NCBI RefSeq assembly: GCF_014207255.1
Contig: NZ_JACHCZ010000001.1
Span: 2,409,378-2,473,377 of the forward strand
Direction of reading: 5' to 3'
DNA: 64,000 nt
From: Pseudomonas sp. JAI120
Lineage (GTDB): Bacteria > Pseudomonadota > Gammaproteobacteria > Pseudomonadales > Pseudomonadaceae
Positions 18,701 to 27,247 of the stretch are shown piece by piece (positions within the stretch are counted from its first letter, which is position 1; each line of letters begins with the position of its first letter). The position numbers were made by a program, and so were the translations under genes. A model generated the notes under the pieces. That model was not told the DNA's origin. It did not search any database and was given only the letters and a program-made list of their open reading frames with translations.

Positions 18701-19980
18701 TGATTCGACGCTCCTGGCGGTATGTATTGGCCTTTGTAGTGCTGCTGGCCCTGATCCTGGGTGGCGGCTTTTGGTTCTGGAACCGCCCTGCCCCGCAGCC
18801 GACCCTGGAGCAACTGCCCCAGGCCGACGGCTCGGTGATGACCCGCGTGACCCCGGCCGGCACCCCGAAAGCCCGCGTCGCGGTGGCGGTGATGGCTGGC
18901 GAAACCCTGACGGATAGCCAACTGATTACCCTGAGCCAAGGCGGCAAGGCGCAGATCGTCCAGGTGATCCTGCCAAAGGATGACTGCAAGCTGCAGGAAC
19001 AAGCGCTGCAAAGCGCCCTGGGCCAGCTCAAAGGGCCCGCGACCCTGGTCAGCGGCATCGGCCCTGGCGCCGCCCTCGCCTGGCGCTGGCTGGCCACACA
19101 GAACGACGACAAGGCCAACGCCATCTCCGTCGGCTTCGCGTTGGTACAGGAAGGTTGCAAGGACCCACTGCCGAAAACCGCCGCACACGGTAATTGGCTG
19201 GTGGCCTGGAACGATAACCCTGACGATGAAAGCGCCAGTTTCGTACGTGACACCCCGCGTGCCACCACCAGTATCAGCGACTACGACATTCACTATCCGC
19301 AAGTGCTGAACAACGAACTGCGCAAGCAACTGGTGGGTTCGGACAACGGCGGCCTGGCGATTCCCGTCGTGGAAGTGCCGGCTGGCCAGGCCAAGGACAC
19401 CGTGACCCTGTTCCTCTCCGGTGATGGCGGCTGGCGTGACCTCGACCGCGATGTGGCCGGCGAGATGGCCAAGATCGGCTACCCGGTGGTCGGCATCGAC
19501 ACCCTGCGCTACTACTGGCAGCACAAGACCCCGGAACAAAGCGCCAAGGACCTTACCGAGCTGATGCAGCACTACCGGCAGAAGTGGGGCACCAAGCGCT
19601 TCGTACTGACCGGCTACTCGTTCGGTGCCGACGTACTGCCGGCGATCTACAACCGCCTGCCGGAAAACGAACAGCAGCGTGTGGACGTCATCATCCTGCT
19701 GGCATTCGCCCGTACCGGCAGCTTTGAAATCGAAGTGGAAGGTTGGCTGGGCAACGCCGGCAAAGAAGCCGCGACCGGCCCGGAAATGGCCAAGCTGCCG
19801 GCTGACAAGGTGGTGTGCATCTACGGTGCCGAAGAAGTCGACGAGAGTGGCTGCACCGACAAGACTGCCGTGGGCGAGACTGTGAAGCTGCCGGGCGGGC
19901 ATCACTTCGATGAGAACTACCCGGCGCTGGCCAAGCGGTTGGTGGATATCATCGTGAAGCACCAGGCCAAAACCGAATAA
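18700..19980 (+). CDS. AcvB/VirJ-family periplasmic aminoacyl-PG hydrolase
   Basis: A 426-residue protein with an N-terminal membrane anchor (YVLAFVVLLALILGGGFWFW, ~7-26). An alpha/beta-hydrolase fold includes the nucleophile motif GYS307FG, the strand LSGDGGWRDLDRD, and a C-terminal His pair (GGHHF, 401-402). AcvB/VirJ proteins were named from Agrobacterium virulence loci. The P. aeruginosa homologue, also directly behind the alanyl-PG synthase gene, hydrolyses alanyl-PG in the periplasm. The one-base TGATG overlap with mprF means translational coupling, so synthesis and turnover of the modified lipid are made together. A REP pair follows. Confidence 0.88.
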   Translation: MIRRSWRYVLAFVVLLALILGGGFWFWNRPAPQPTLEQLPQADGSVMTRVTPAGTPKARVAVAVMAGETLTDSQLITLSQGGKAQIVQVILPKDDCKLQEQALQSALGQLKGPATLVSGIGPGAALAWRWLATQNDDKANAISVGFALVQEGCKDPLPKTAAHGNWLVAWNDNPDDESASFVRDTPRATTSISDYDIHYPQVLNNELRKQLVGSDNGGLAIPVVEVPAGQAKDTVTLFLSGDGGWRDLDRDVAGEMAKIGYPVVGIDTLRYYWQHKTPEQSAKDLTELMQHYRQKWGTKRFVLTGYSFGADVLPAIYNRLPENEQQRVDVIILLAFARTGSFEIEVEGWLGNAGKEAATGPEMAKLPADKVVCIYGAEEVDESGCTDKTAVGETVKLPGGHHFDENYPALAKRLVDIIVKHQAKTE

Positions 19981-20003
19981 ACCCGAGCCTTATACAAATC
20001 AAA

Positions 20004-20100
20004 CTGTGGGAGGGTGCTTGCTCCCGATAGCTGAGTGTCAGTCAACAATGCTGTGACTGACCCAATGCTATCGGGGGCAAGCACCCTCCCACAGTTTTTT
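20004..20100. repeat. REP doublet with T-run
   Basis: CTGTGGGAGGGTGCTTGCTCCCGATAGC and its mirror GCTATCGGGGGCAAGCACCCTC in inverted orientation, ending ACAGTTTTTT. It can fold into one long hairpin and serve as the terminator of mprF-acvB. recJ converges on it (stop at 20117). Confidence 0.85.
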
Positions 20101-20116
20101 GCGGCGTCGGTAAGAT

Positions 20117-21826
20117 CTAGCGCGGTTCGATGTGGGCAATCATCAGTTGCACGGTTTCATTCCCACGAAACTCGTTCACGTCCAGCTTGTAAGCCAACTC
20201 CACCCAACGTACGGACGGGTTCGGCCAGACTTCCCGGTCGACGCCAAAGGCAATGCCATCGAGCTTCACCGACCCGCACTCGCTCTTGAGCACCACTTTC
20301 AGGTGCCGCTCCCCCACCACTCGCTGCTCTACCAGCTGGAACACACCATGGAACAGCGGCTCTGGAAAGTGTTGCCCCCACGGCCCGGCATGCCGCAATG
20401 CGCGCGCCAGTTCCAGGTGAAACTCTTCCACCGCGAGGGTGCCATCGGACAGCAGACGCCCGGTGAGGTCTTCTTCGCGCAGTTGCCGACGCACTTCGGC
20501 GTCAAAGGCTTCGGCAAACAGTGGGAAATTTTCCTCGGGCAAGGTCAGCCCCGCCGCCATGGCGTGGCCGCCGTATTTGGTGATCAGGTTGGGATGCTGG
20601 CTCGCGACCACCGCCAGCGCATCGCGGATGTGAAAGCCCTGCACAGAGCGTCCAGAGCCCTTCAGCAGCCCATCGCCGGCATCGGCGAAGGCGATGGTCG
20701 GGCGGAAGTACCGCTCCTTCATGCGCGACGCAAGAATGCCGATCACACCTTGGTGCCAGTCCGGATCAAACAGGCACAAGCCGTAGGGCATCGATTCCAC
20801 CGGCAAGTCCTTGAGCTGGGCCAGGGCCTCGCGCTGCATGCCTTGTTCGATGGATTTGCGGTCCTGGTTCATGCCGTCCAGTTGCGCGGCCATTTCCCGT
20901 GCCGCGGCGAAATCCGTGGTGAGCAGGCATTCGATGCCCAGGCTCATATCGTCCAGGCGCCCAGCGGCGTTCAAGCGTGGCCCGAGGATAAAGCCGAGGT
21001 CGGTGGACGTGATGCGCGCCGCATCGCGCTTGGCCACTTCGAGAATCGCCTTGATCCCCGGCCGTGCGCGACCGGCGCGAATACGCTCCAGGCCCTGATG
21101 CACGAGGATGCGGTTATTGGCGTCCAGGGGCACCACGTCGGCGACGCTGCCAAGGGCCACCAGGTCGAGCAGTTCGCCGATATTCGGTTGAGGCGTGTTC
21201 TCGTACCAGCCCAGACTGCGCAAACGCGCGCGCAGGGCCATCAGCACGTAGAAGATCACGCCAACGCCGGCCAGGGCCTTGCTCGGGAACTCACAGCCCG
21301 GCTGGTTCGGGTTGACGATGGCATCCGCCGCCGGCAACTCGTCGCCAGGCAAGTGGTGATCGGTCACCAACACCTGCAACCCCGCCGCTTTCGCCGCCGC
21401 CACGCCTTCGACACTGGAGATGCCGTTGTCCACGGTAATCAGCAACTGCGGCTCGCGCTGCAGCGCCACGGCGACGATCTCCGGGGTCAGGCCGTAGCCG
21501 TACTCGAAGCGATTGGGCACCAGGTAATCGACATGCGCCGCACCGAGCAGACGCAGGCCCAGGGTGCCCACGGTGCTGGCGGTAGCGCCATCGGCATCGA
21601 AGTCACCGACGATGAGGATGCGCTGGCGCTGTTCCAGTGCCGTCACCAGCAAGTCCACTGCCGCGTCGATGCCCTTGAGCTGCTGATAGGGAATCAACCG
21701 CGCCAGGCTCTTGTCCAGCTCAGCCTCGGACTGCACACCACGAGCGGCGTAAAGACGGGTCAACAGCGGCGGCAATTCACCAAGGAAGGGCAGGACGGCG
21801 GGCAGTGGGCGGGGATCGATACGCAT
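20117..21826 (-). CDS. recJ: Single-strand-specific 5'-3' exonuclease RecJ
   Basis: A 569-residue DHH-family nuclease acting in RecF-pathway recombination, mismatch and base-excision repair. Metal-binding motifs are visible: ILIVGDFDADGAT (motif I), VTVDNGISS (motif II) and VTDHHLPGDELP (motif III, the DHH). The DHHA1 domain (KGSGRSVQGFHIRDAL ... GGHAMAAGL) and the C-terminal OB-fold follow. The start at 21826 begins MRIDPRPLPAVLP; the extension to 21883 lies in the leader. A REP hairpin separates it from the upstream yaeQ-family gene. Confidence 0.95.
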   Translation of the reverse strand: MRIDPRPLPAVLPFLGELPPLLTRLYAARGVQSEAELDKSLARLIPYQQLKGIDAAVDLLVTALEQRQRILIVGDFDADGATASTVGTLGLRLLGAAHVDYLVPNRFEYGYGLTPEIVAVALQREPQLLITVDNGISSVEGVAAAKAAGLQVLVTDHHLPGDELPAADAIVNPNQPGCEFPSKALAGVGVIFYVLMALRARLRSLGWYENTPQPNIGELLDLVALGSVADVVPLDANNRILVHQGLERIRAGRARPGIKAILEVAKRDAARITSTDLGFILGPRLNAAGRLDDMSLGIECLLTTDFAAAREMAAQLDGMNQDRKSIEQGMQREALAQLKDLPVESMPYGLCLFDPDWHQGVIGILASRMKERYFRPTIAFADAGDGLLKGSGRSVQGFHIRDALAVVASQHPNLITKYGGHAMAAGLTLPEENFPLFAEAFDAEVRRQLREEDLTGRLLSDGTLAVEEFHLELARALRHAGPWGQHFPEPLFHGVFQLVEQRVVGERHLKVVLKSECGSVKLDGIAFGVDREVWPNPSVRWVELAYKLDVNEFRGNETVQLMIAHIEPR

Positions 21827-21890
21827 GGGTGACGGGAGCTTCTCTTGAATACAACGGTTAAACGACAACTCTGAAGGCAACACAGATCAA

Positions 21891-21923
21891 ATGTGGGAGG
21901 GGGCTTGCCCCCTCCCACATTTT
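21891..21923. repeat. Single REP palindrome
   Basis: ATGTGGGAGGGGGCTTGC / CCCCTCCCACAT, a near-perfect palindrome in the 96-base gap between the yaeQ-family gene and recJ. It abuts the yaeQ stop codon and could terminate that transcript. Confidence 0.85.
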
Positions 21924-22465
21924 CAACCGCGTTCGCCGACCAGCCATTGCAGTTGTACTTCGTGCTGGCCACGGTCGTCAGTGACGAAGATCGTGCCTTC
22001 GCTGATCATCACGTCCCACTTGATCACGCGGGGCATGTCCTTGGCCAGAACCTCCAGAATCTCCTGGGGCACCGCCGCGATGTGCACATTCTTCAGGTTA
22101 TTGGCCACCGGCACGACCTTGCCCTCCCACACGCGCAGGCTGCCGTAGGCCAGCAGACTGGTGCGCTCGGTGCGGCGCGAGCACCAGGTCAGGCGGTCGG
22201 CATCCGGCTGGCCGACTTCGATCCAGTGCAGGACCCGATCGTCCAGGCTTTTTTCCCACAGGGCTGGCTCGTCTACATCTGACAGGCCACGACCGAACGC
22301 CAACTGTTCGTTGTAAAAAAGGGCGTAGGCCAGCAGACGCACGGTCATGCGTTCTTCGGTTTCCGACGGGTGACGGGCGATGGTCTGCTTGACGCTCTCG
22401 TACACCGAGCGATCAAGGTCGGTGAGGTTGAGTTCGAATTTATAGGTCGTGGACGGCTGGGCCAT
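21923..22465 (-). CDS. YaeQ-family protein
   Basis: A 180-residue protein with the family's hallmarks: YKFELNLTDLDRSVYESVKQTIARHPSETEERMTVRLLAYALFY, then LSDVDEPALWEKSLDDRVLHWIEVGQPD. YaeQ folds like a PD-(D/E)xK nuclease; E. coli YaeQ was isolated as a weak suppressor of rfaH loss. The biological role is not established. The divergent CoA-transferase gene starts 149 bases away. Confidence 0.9.
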   Translation of the reverse strand: MAQPSTTYKFELNLTDLDRSVYESVKQTIARHPSETEERMTVRLLAYALFYNEQLAFGRGLSDVDEPALWEKSLDDRVLHWIEVGQPDADRLTWCSRRTERTSLLAYGSLRVWEGKVVPVANNLKNVHIAAVPQEILEVLAKDMPRVIKWDVMISEGTIFVTDDRGQHEVQLQWLVGERG

Positions 22466-22613
22466 GAACGGGCTTCTAGAGACAGGGAAAGGCGGCCAGT
22501 CTAACCGATGGCGAGGTCATTCACCGAATCCTGCGCTGCATCATCCTTATCCCTGGGCTACTCGCCTATGTTAAAAGGCTTCACATCATCGTTCTGCGCA
22601 GACAAGGATCCCC

Positions 22614-23813
22614 ATGTCGTTTAATGCCAAACCACTTGCAGGCCTGAAAGTCATCGAACTCGGCACCCTGATCGCCGGGCCGTTCGCTTCACGTATCTGC
22701 GCCGAATTCGGCGCGGAGGTGGTCAAGGTCGAATCCCCGGACGGCGGCGACCCGCTGCGCAAATGGCGCAAGCTGTATGAAGGCACCTCGCTGTGGTGGT
22801 TTGTGCAGGCGCGCAACAAGAAGTCGCTGACGCTGAACCTCAAGCATCCGGACGGCCTGGCGATTCTCAAGCAACTGCTGGCCGACGCCGACATCCTTAT
22901 CGAAAACTTCCGTCCAGGCGTGCTGGAAAAGCTTGGCCTGAGCTGGGAAACCCTGCACGCACTGAACCCGAAACTGGTCATGGTGCGCCTCTCGGGTTTC
23001 GGCCAGACCGGGCCGATGAAAGACCAACCCGGGTTTGGCGCAGTGGGCGAGTCCATGGGCGGGCTGCGCTATATCACCGGTTTCGAAGATCGCCCGCCGG
23101 TACGCACCGGGATCTCCATTGGCGACTCCATCGCCGCGCTGTGGGCGGTCATCGGCGCCTTGATGGCGCTGCGTCATCGCGAGGTCAACGGAGGTGTGGG
23201 CCAGGTGGTGGATGTGGCGCTGTATGAAGCCATCTTCGCCATGATGGAAAGCATGATCCCCGAATTCGACGTATTCGGGTTTATTCGCGAACGCACCGGC
23301 AACATCATGCCCGGCATCACGCCGTCATCGATCCACACCAGCGCGGACGGTAAGCACGTTCAGATCGGCGCCAATGGTGATGCCATCTTCAAACGTTTCA
23401 TGAGTGCCATCAGCCGGGAAGACCTGGCGAACGATCCACAACTGGCCAGTAATGACGGGCGCGATAGCCGTCGTGATGAACTCTATGGCGTGATTGATCG
23501 CTGGGTGAACTCGCTGCCGCTGGAGCAGGTGGTGGAGCAACTCAACAAGGCCGAAGTGCCCGCCAGCCGTATCTACAGCGCCGAAGACATGCTGGGCGAC
23601 CCGCAATTCCTCGCGCGCGAGATGTTCCTCAAGGCCCGGCTTCCCGGCGGCAAGGACTTCAAGATGCCGGGCATCGTGCCCAAGCTGTCGGATACACCGG
23701 GCAGTTGCGAATGGGTGGGGCCGCAACTGGGTGAACACAACGGCGTGGTGTTGGGCGAGCTGGGATACGACGCCGCCGCCATTGTCCGCCTGCGTGAGAA
23801 AGGCGCAATCTGA
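22614..23813 (+). CDS. CaiB/BaiF (family III) CoA-transferase
   Basis: A 399-residue class III CoA-transferase. The conserved opening is LAGLKVIELGTLIAGPFASRICAEFGAEVVKVESPDGGD, followed by NKKSLTLNLKHPDG and VEQLNKAEVPASRIYSAEDML. The catalytic Asp is probably in GVGQVVDVALYEA. These enzymes move CoA between carboxylic acids; the substrate cannot be read. Its stop shares a base with the start of the next gene (TGATG), so the two are translated together. Confidence 0.9.
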   Translation: MSFNAKPLAGLKVIELGTLIAGPFASRICAEFGAEVVKVESPDGGDPLRKWRKLYEGTSLWWFVQARNKKSLTLNLKHPDGLAILKQLLADADILIENFRPGVLEKLGLSWETLHALNPKLVMVRLSGFGQTGPMKDQPGFGAVGESMGGLRYITGFEDRPPVRTGISIGDSIAALWAVIGALMALRHREVNGGVGQVVDVALYEAIFAMMESMIPEFDVFGFIRERTGNIMPGITPSSIHTSADGKHVQIGANGDAIFKRFMSAISREDLANDPQLASNDGRDSRRDELYGVIDRWVNSLPLEQVVEQLNKAEVPASRIYSAEDMLGDPQFLAREMFLKARLPGGKDFKMPGIVPKLSDTPGSCEWVGPQLGEHNGVVLGELGYDAAAIVRLREKGAI

Positions 23814-24697
23814 TGCCCCACGGCTGCAAACACTGGCTCATTGCGCTGTACCTGGCCGTCATGCTGGCCGGCAGCTGGCCCGTACCGGCGAGTGCCGAGG
23901 GCACGTTGATCTGGTTGTTGCGCGACTTGCCGCCGCTGACCATCTTCGAAGGGCCAAGCAAAGGCCTGGGGGCACTCGACCAGTTGCTGCCGATACTGAT
24001 CGGACACTTGCCGGAGTATCGCCACCAGGTAATGCACGTCAATCGCGCGCGCGGCATGCAGATGCTGCGCGAGCCCACGCTCACCTGCGATCCATCATTG
24101 CTGTGGACGGCCGAGCGGGCCAGGTACATCGTATTTTCCAGGCAGGCGTTTGTGGTCGTCAGTAATGGCATCACGATTCGACAGAGCCAGCAGGACGCCT
24201 TGGCGGCGTTTATCGTAGACGGCCAGTTTGACCTGCAGGCCTTCTTCGCCGCCCCTAAGGCAAGGGTCGGCGCGATTGCGGAACGCAGCTACGGCCCCGT
24301 TATCGATGAGCGGCTGAAACAGGCCGACACACACAAACTGGCACTGCACTACGGCAACGATGCCCTTGGCAGCTTGCTGCAGATGCAGCGCCTGGGCCGG
24401 CTGGAGGCGGTGCTGGGCTATTGGCCGGAAATCCGCTACCACGCGATGCAACAGGGGATCGCAACCGAAGACCTCAGCTTCTACCCCATCAAGGGCACAG
24501 CACCTTACCAGCGCACGTATATCGGCTGCTCGGATACGCCTCAGGGGCGCGAGGCCATGGAACGGATCAACCAGGTTCTGCTCAGCCTCCCGCTTGCACA
24601 AGTACAACAGTCCTATGCCGCCTGGCTAGACCCTGCCATGCGTGAACATTACCTGCGAGACAACCCGAGTTTTTTCCGGGATTCACCAGAACCCTGA
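23813..24697 (+). CDS. TIGR02285-like periplasmic substrate-binding protein
   Basis: A 294-residue exported protein with signal peptide MPHGCKHWLIALYLAVMLAGSWPVPASA (~28 residues). The mature part resembles SBP_bac_3-type solute-binding folds: IWLLRDLPPLTIFEG at the start of the first lobe, then NRARGMQMLREPTLTCDPSLLWTAERARYIVFSRQ, as in the TIGR02285 group of Pseudomonas. No transporter gene is adjacent, so it may be a sensor partner or orphan binder. It is translationally coupled to the CoA-transferase. A terminator lies 22 bases after the stop. Confidence 0.75.
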   Translation: MPHGCKHWLIALYLAVMLAGSWPVPASAEGTLIWLLRDLPPLTIFEGPSKGLGALDQLLPILIGHLPEYRHQVMHVNRARGMQMLREPTLTCDPSLLWTAERARYIVFSRQAFVVVSNGITIRQSQQDALAAFIVDGQFDLQAFFAAPKARVGAIAERSYGPVIDERLKQADTHKLALHYGNDALGSLLQMQRLGRLEAVLGYWPEIRYHAMQQGIATEDLSFYPIKGTAPYQRTYIGCSDTPQGREAMERINQVLLSLPLAQVQQSYAAWLDPAMREHYLRDNPSFFRDSPEP

Positions 24698-24718
24698 CAA
24701 ATCCCAGGCAAAAAGAAA

Positions 24719-24748
24719 CCCCGAAGAGTGGGGAGACACTTCGGGGTT
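24719..24748 (+). terminator. Hairpin terminator after the binding-protein gene
   Basis: CCCCGAAGTG-type stem (ACCCCGAAGAGTGGGGAGACACTTCGGGGT) with imperfect inner pairing. The T-run is weak. The remaining bases to 24867, before the convergent DUF3509 stop, hold nothing I can identify. Confidence 0.55.
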
Positions 24749-24867
24749 AAACGTGGCCTACAAAGACCAGTACAACAAGGCACAAACACCGGAGCACAAT
24801 GTTTGCTCTTGCTGTTACGAAATCTGACCGGCCATGACGTGGGAAGTTTCCATGGGTAAACAATTCT

Positions 24868-25152
24868 TCATGCAACGGCAGCGCCACGGGTCTGGGCAGC
24901 GCTGCGCAAGGCCGCGATGACCGAGGGCTCCAGGCGTCCTTCAGCGATCTTGAGGTCACGCAGCAGGCAATCCACCACATCCACCAATAGGCGCTTATCG
25001 AGCAATTGCGCCCGGTCGACTTCACGCTCGACCATGATCGCGCCGGCGGGGTTCTTCACGGTTACCAGGCACTCTTCCTGCACACCTGCGGTGGTCAACG
25101 TCACCTGATAAGGGCTCAGTGCTTCTTCGAGCAATAGGCTGATACTTTCCAT
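24868..25152 (-). CDS. DUF3509 protein
   Basis: A 94-residue soluble protein from the ATG at 25152 (MESISLLLEEALSPYQVTL). Two beta strands (EECLVTVKNPAGAIMVEREV) and a helical C-terminal half (LDKRLLVDVVDCLLRDLKIAEG) fit DUF3509, a small family common in Pseudomonas with no known function. An in-frame GTG four codons upstream is less likely than the ATG. Confidence 0.75.
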   Translation of the reverse strand: MESISLLLEEALSPYQVTLTTAGVQEECLVTVKNPAGAIMVEREVDRAQLLDKRLLVDVVDCLLRDLKIAEGRLEPSVIAALRSAAQTRGAAVA

Positions 25153-25467
25153 CTCGATCACCACTCAATAGTTCGCAAACATTCTTGTAAACGGGAGCTG
25201 CATCTATCCTAAGTGACTGGTTGTGACGTAGGAAAGTTCGCTTTTTCGTTTATGCGGGGTTGTCGGGGGATGACGTTTCCAGCATGCGCTTGCAACATGA
25301 CAGGCAAAAAACGGCAGCACATAAATGCTTACGCAATGGGCTGCTGTTTTTGGGGTTTGCCAGGCGCTGAGGCCGGGAGTGAATCCTATACTCGGTGAGC
25401 GCTGGTTACGCTGCGATGCAGATGAAAGCGCATGTCATCAGGCCCTTATTGCGAAGGATAAATAGCG
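25153..25467. other. Intergenic region without an identified gene
   Basis: 315 bases between two divergently oriented small genes. It must hold both promoters, but no convincing -35/-10 pair stands out. An open frame at 25213-25398 on the plus strand has no ribosome-binding site and reads as low-quality protein. The bases just before 25468 contain the AAGGA Shine-Dalgarno of the next gene. Confidence 0.5.
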
Positions 25468-25689
25468 ATGGCAGAACAAAATGAGCAACAAACGTCGACA
25501 GACAGAATGCACGCCGAGGTATCACGTATTTTTGCTGAAATAGCACGTATGAACGCAGAGCAAAACAAACTCAACAAAGAATCCCTGAAGATAACCTGTG
25601 AGACTTTCTGGTACCCGGTGGGTATCGCGACAGGCTTCTATGCCGCCGTGGGCACGGTCATAGTGGTCGCGCAGAAACTATTCTCGTAA
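25468..25689 (+). CDS. 73-residue membrane microprotein, function unknown
   Basis: The ATG is preceded by GAAGGATAAATAGCG, a good ribosome-binding site. Residues 1-45 are hydrophilic and helical with heptad-like spacing (MHAEVSRIFAEIARMNAEQNKLNKE), suggesting a short coiled coil. One hydrophobic segment follows (FWYPVGIATGFYAAVGTVIVVAQKLF, ~47-72), so it is probably a C-tail-anchored membrane protein. I do not recognise the family. A bidirectional terminator follows. Confidence 0.65.
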   Translation: MAEQNEQQTSTDRMHAEVSRIFAEIARMNAEQNKLNKESLKITCETFWYPVGIATGFYAAVGTVIVVAQKLFS

Positions 25690-25713
25690 CGCGAGACCGG
25701 GCCTGCCAGAAAC

Positions 25714-25756
25714 AAAAAACGCCGCTGACCCAAGGAAGGGAAAGCGGCGTTTTTGT
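25714..25756. terminator. Bidirectional terminator between the microprotein and thrC
   Basis: An 8-bp stem ACGCCGCT / AGCGGCGT (25719-25726 with 25743-25750) flanked by A6 and T5. It serves the plus-strand microprotein and the minus-strand thrC, which stops at 25771. Confidence 0.85.
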
Positions 25757-25770
25757 CTTCGTGATTTGCC

Positions 25771-27180
25771 TTACAAAGGCTTACCACGGTTGCCATGCTG
25801 GCTGACAAACGCCTGCATCGCCTTCAAGTCATTCGGCAGCACCGTGCAACGCTCTTCACGCTCGAACAGGTCTGTCAGGTGCACCGGCAGTTCCAGCGCC
25901 TTGCCGACACCCGCCTTCTCCACCGCTTCCGGGAATTTCACTGGATGGGCGGTGCCGAGGATCACCATCGGGATATCCAGGCTTCGACGGCATTCGCGGG
26001 CGGCCTTCACCCCAATGGCGGTGTGCGGGTCAAGCAGCTCGCCGGTCTGGGCGTAGACCTCGGCGATGGTTTCACAGGTCTGCGCGTCATCCACGGCCAG
26101 GGAGTCGAACAGCTTGCGGGTTTCGGTCCAGCGCTCTTCATCAACGCTGAAACCGCCGCCGCTCTTGAAGGTGTCCATCAAGCCGGCAATGGCTGCGCCG
26201 TTGCGACCGTGCATGTCGAACAGCAGACGCTCGAAGTTCGACGACACCATGATGTCCATGGACGGCGACAGGGTGGCGTGCAGGGTTTCCTTGACGTACT
26301 GGTTGCCGCTCATGAAGCGGTGCAGGATGTCGTTGCGGTTGGTAGCAACGATCAACTGGTTGATCGGCAGGCCCATGTTACGGGCCAGGTAGCCGGCGAA
26401 GATGTCGCCGAAATTGCCGGTCGGCACCGAGAACGACACCGAGCGCGCCGGGCCGCCCAACTGCAGCGAGGCGTGGAAGTAGTAGACGATCTGGGCCATG
26501 ATCCGCGCCCAGTTGATCGAGTTCACCGCCACCAGTCGCGTGCCTTTGAGGAAGCCCTGGTCAGCGAAGCTGTTCTTGACCATTTCCTGGCAGTCATCGA
26601 AGTTGCCTTCGATGGCGATGTTGTGGATGTTCTCACCGAAGATGGTGGTCATCTGGCGACGCTGCACTTCCGACACACGCTTGTGCGGGTGCAGGATGAA
26701 GATGTCGACGTTTTCGCAGTGCTTGCAGCCTTCGATGGCGGCCGAACCGGTATCACCCGAGGTCGCGCCGATGATCACCACGCGCTCGCCGCGCTTCTCC
26801 AGCACGTAGTCCAGCAGACGACCCAGCAGTTGCAGGGCGAAGTCCTTGAACGCCAGGGTCGGGCCATGGAACAGCTCGAGCACCCATTCGTTGCCGTTGA
26901 GCTGGCGCAAAGGGGCGATGGCGCTGTGGGAAAACACGCCGTACGTCTCTTCCAGAATCTTTTTGAAGTCCGCATCGGGGATGCTGCCGGTGACGAACGG
27001 GCGCATCACCCGGAACGCCAGCTCGTGGTACGGCAGGCCGGCCCAAGAAGCGATTTCTTCCTGGGTAAAGCGTGGCAGGTTTTCCGGCACGTACAGGCCG
27101 CCGTCGGTGGCAAGGCCTGCCAGCAAGACGTCTTCGAAATTCAGGGCCGGTGCCTGGCCGCGGGTGCTGATGTAACGCAT
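25771..27180 (-). CDS. thrC: Threonine synthase
   Basis: A 469-residue PLP enzyme that converts O-phosphohomoserine to threonine. The start at 27180 begins MRYISTRGQAPALNFEDVLLAGLA. The PLP-binding Lys lies in PTLAFKDFALQLLG, and the phosphate-binding loop is GATSGDTGSAA. Length suits the long gammaproteobacterial type. It lies 67 bases after hom on the same strand, the usual hom-thrC order in Pseudomonas. Confidence 0.97.
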   Translation of the reverse strand: MRYISTRGQAPALNFEDVLLAGLATDGGLYVPENLPRFTQEEIASWAGLPYHELAFRVMRPFVTGSIPDADFKKILEETYGVFSHSAIAPLRQLNGNEWVLELFHGPTLAFKDFALQLLGRLLDYVLEKRGERVVIIGATSGDTGSAAIEGCKHCENVDIFILHPHKRVSEVQRRQMTTIFGENIHNIAIEGNFDDCQEMVKNSFADQGFLKGTRLVAVNSINWARIMAQIVYYFHASLQLGGPARSVSFSVPTGNFGDIFAGYLARNMGLPINQLIVATNRNDILHRFMSGNQYVKETLHATLSPSMDIMVSSNFERLLFDMHGRNGAAIAGLMDTFKSGGGFSVDEERWTETRKLFDSLAVDDAQTCETIAEVYAQTGELLDPHTAIGVKAARECRRSLDIPMVILGTAHPVKFPEAVEKAGVGKALELPVHLTDLFEREERCTVLPNDLKAMQAFVSQHGNRGKPL

Positions 27181-27247
27181 GACTGGCTCCTCTAAAACAT
27201 TCTCGAACAGAGGCCGCCGCACACGCGGGGCCTCTGGAACAGATCGG

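Noticed and set aside
25213..25398. A 61-codon frame in the gap before the membrane microprotein
   Set aside because: No ribosome-binding site, Cys/Gly-rich unpatterned composition, and no operon context.
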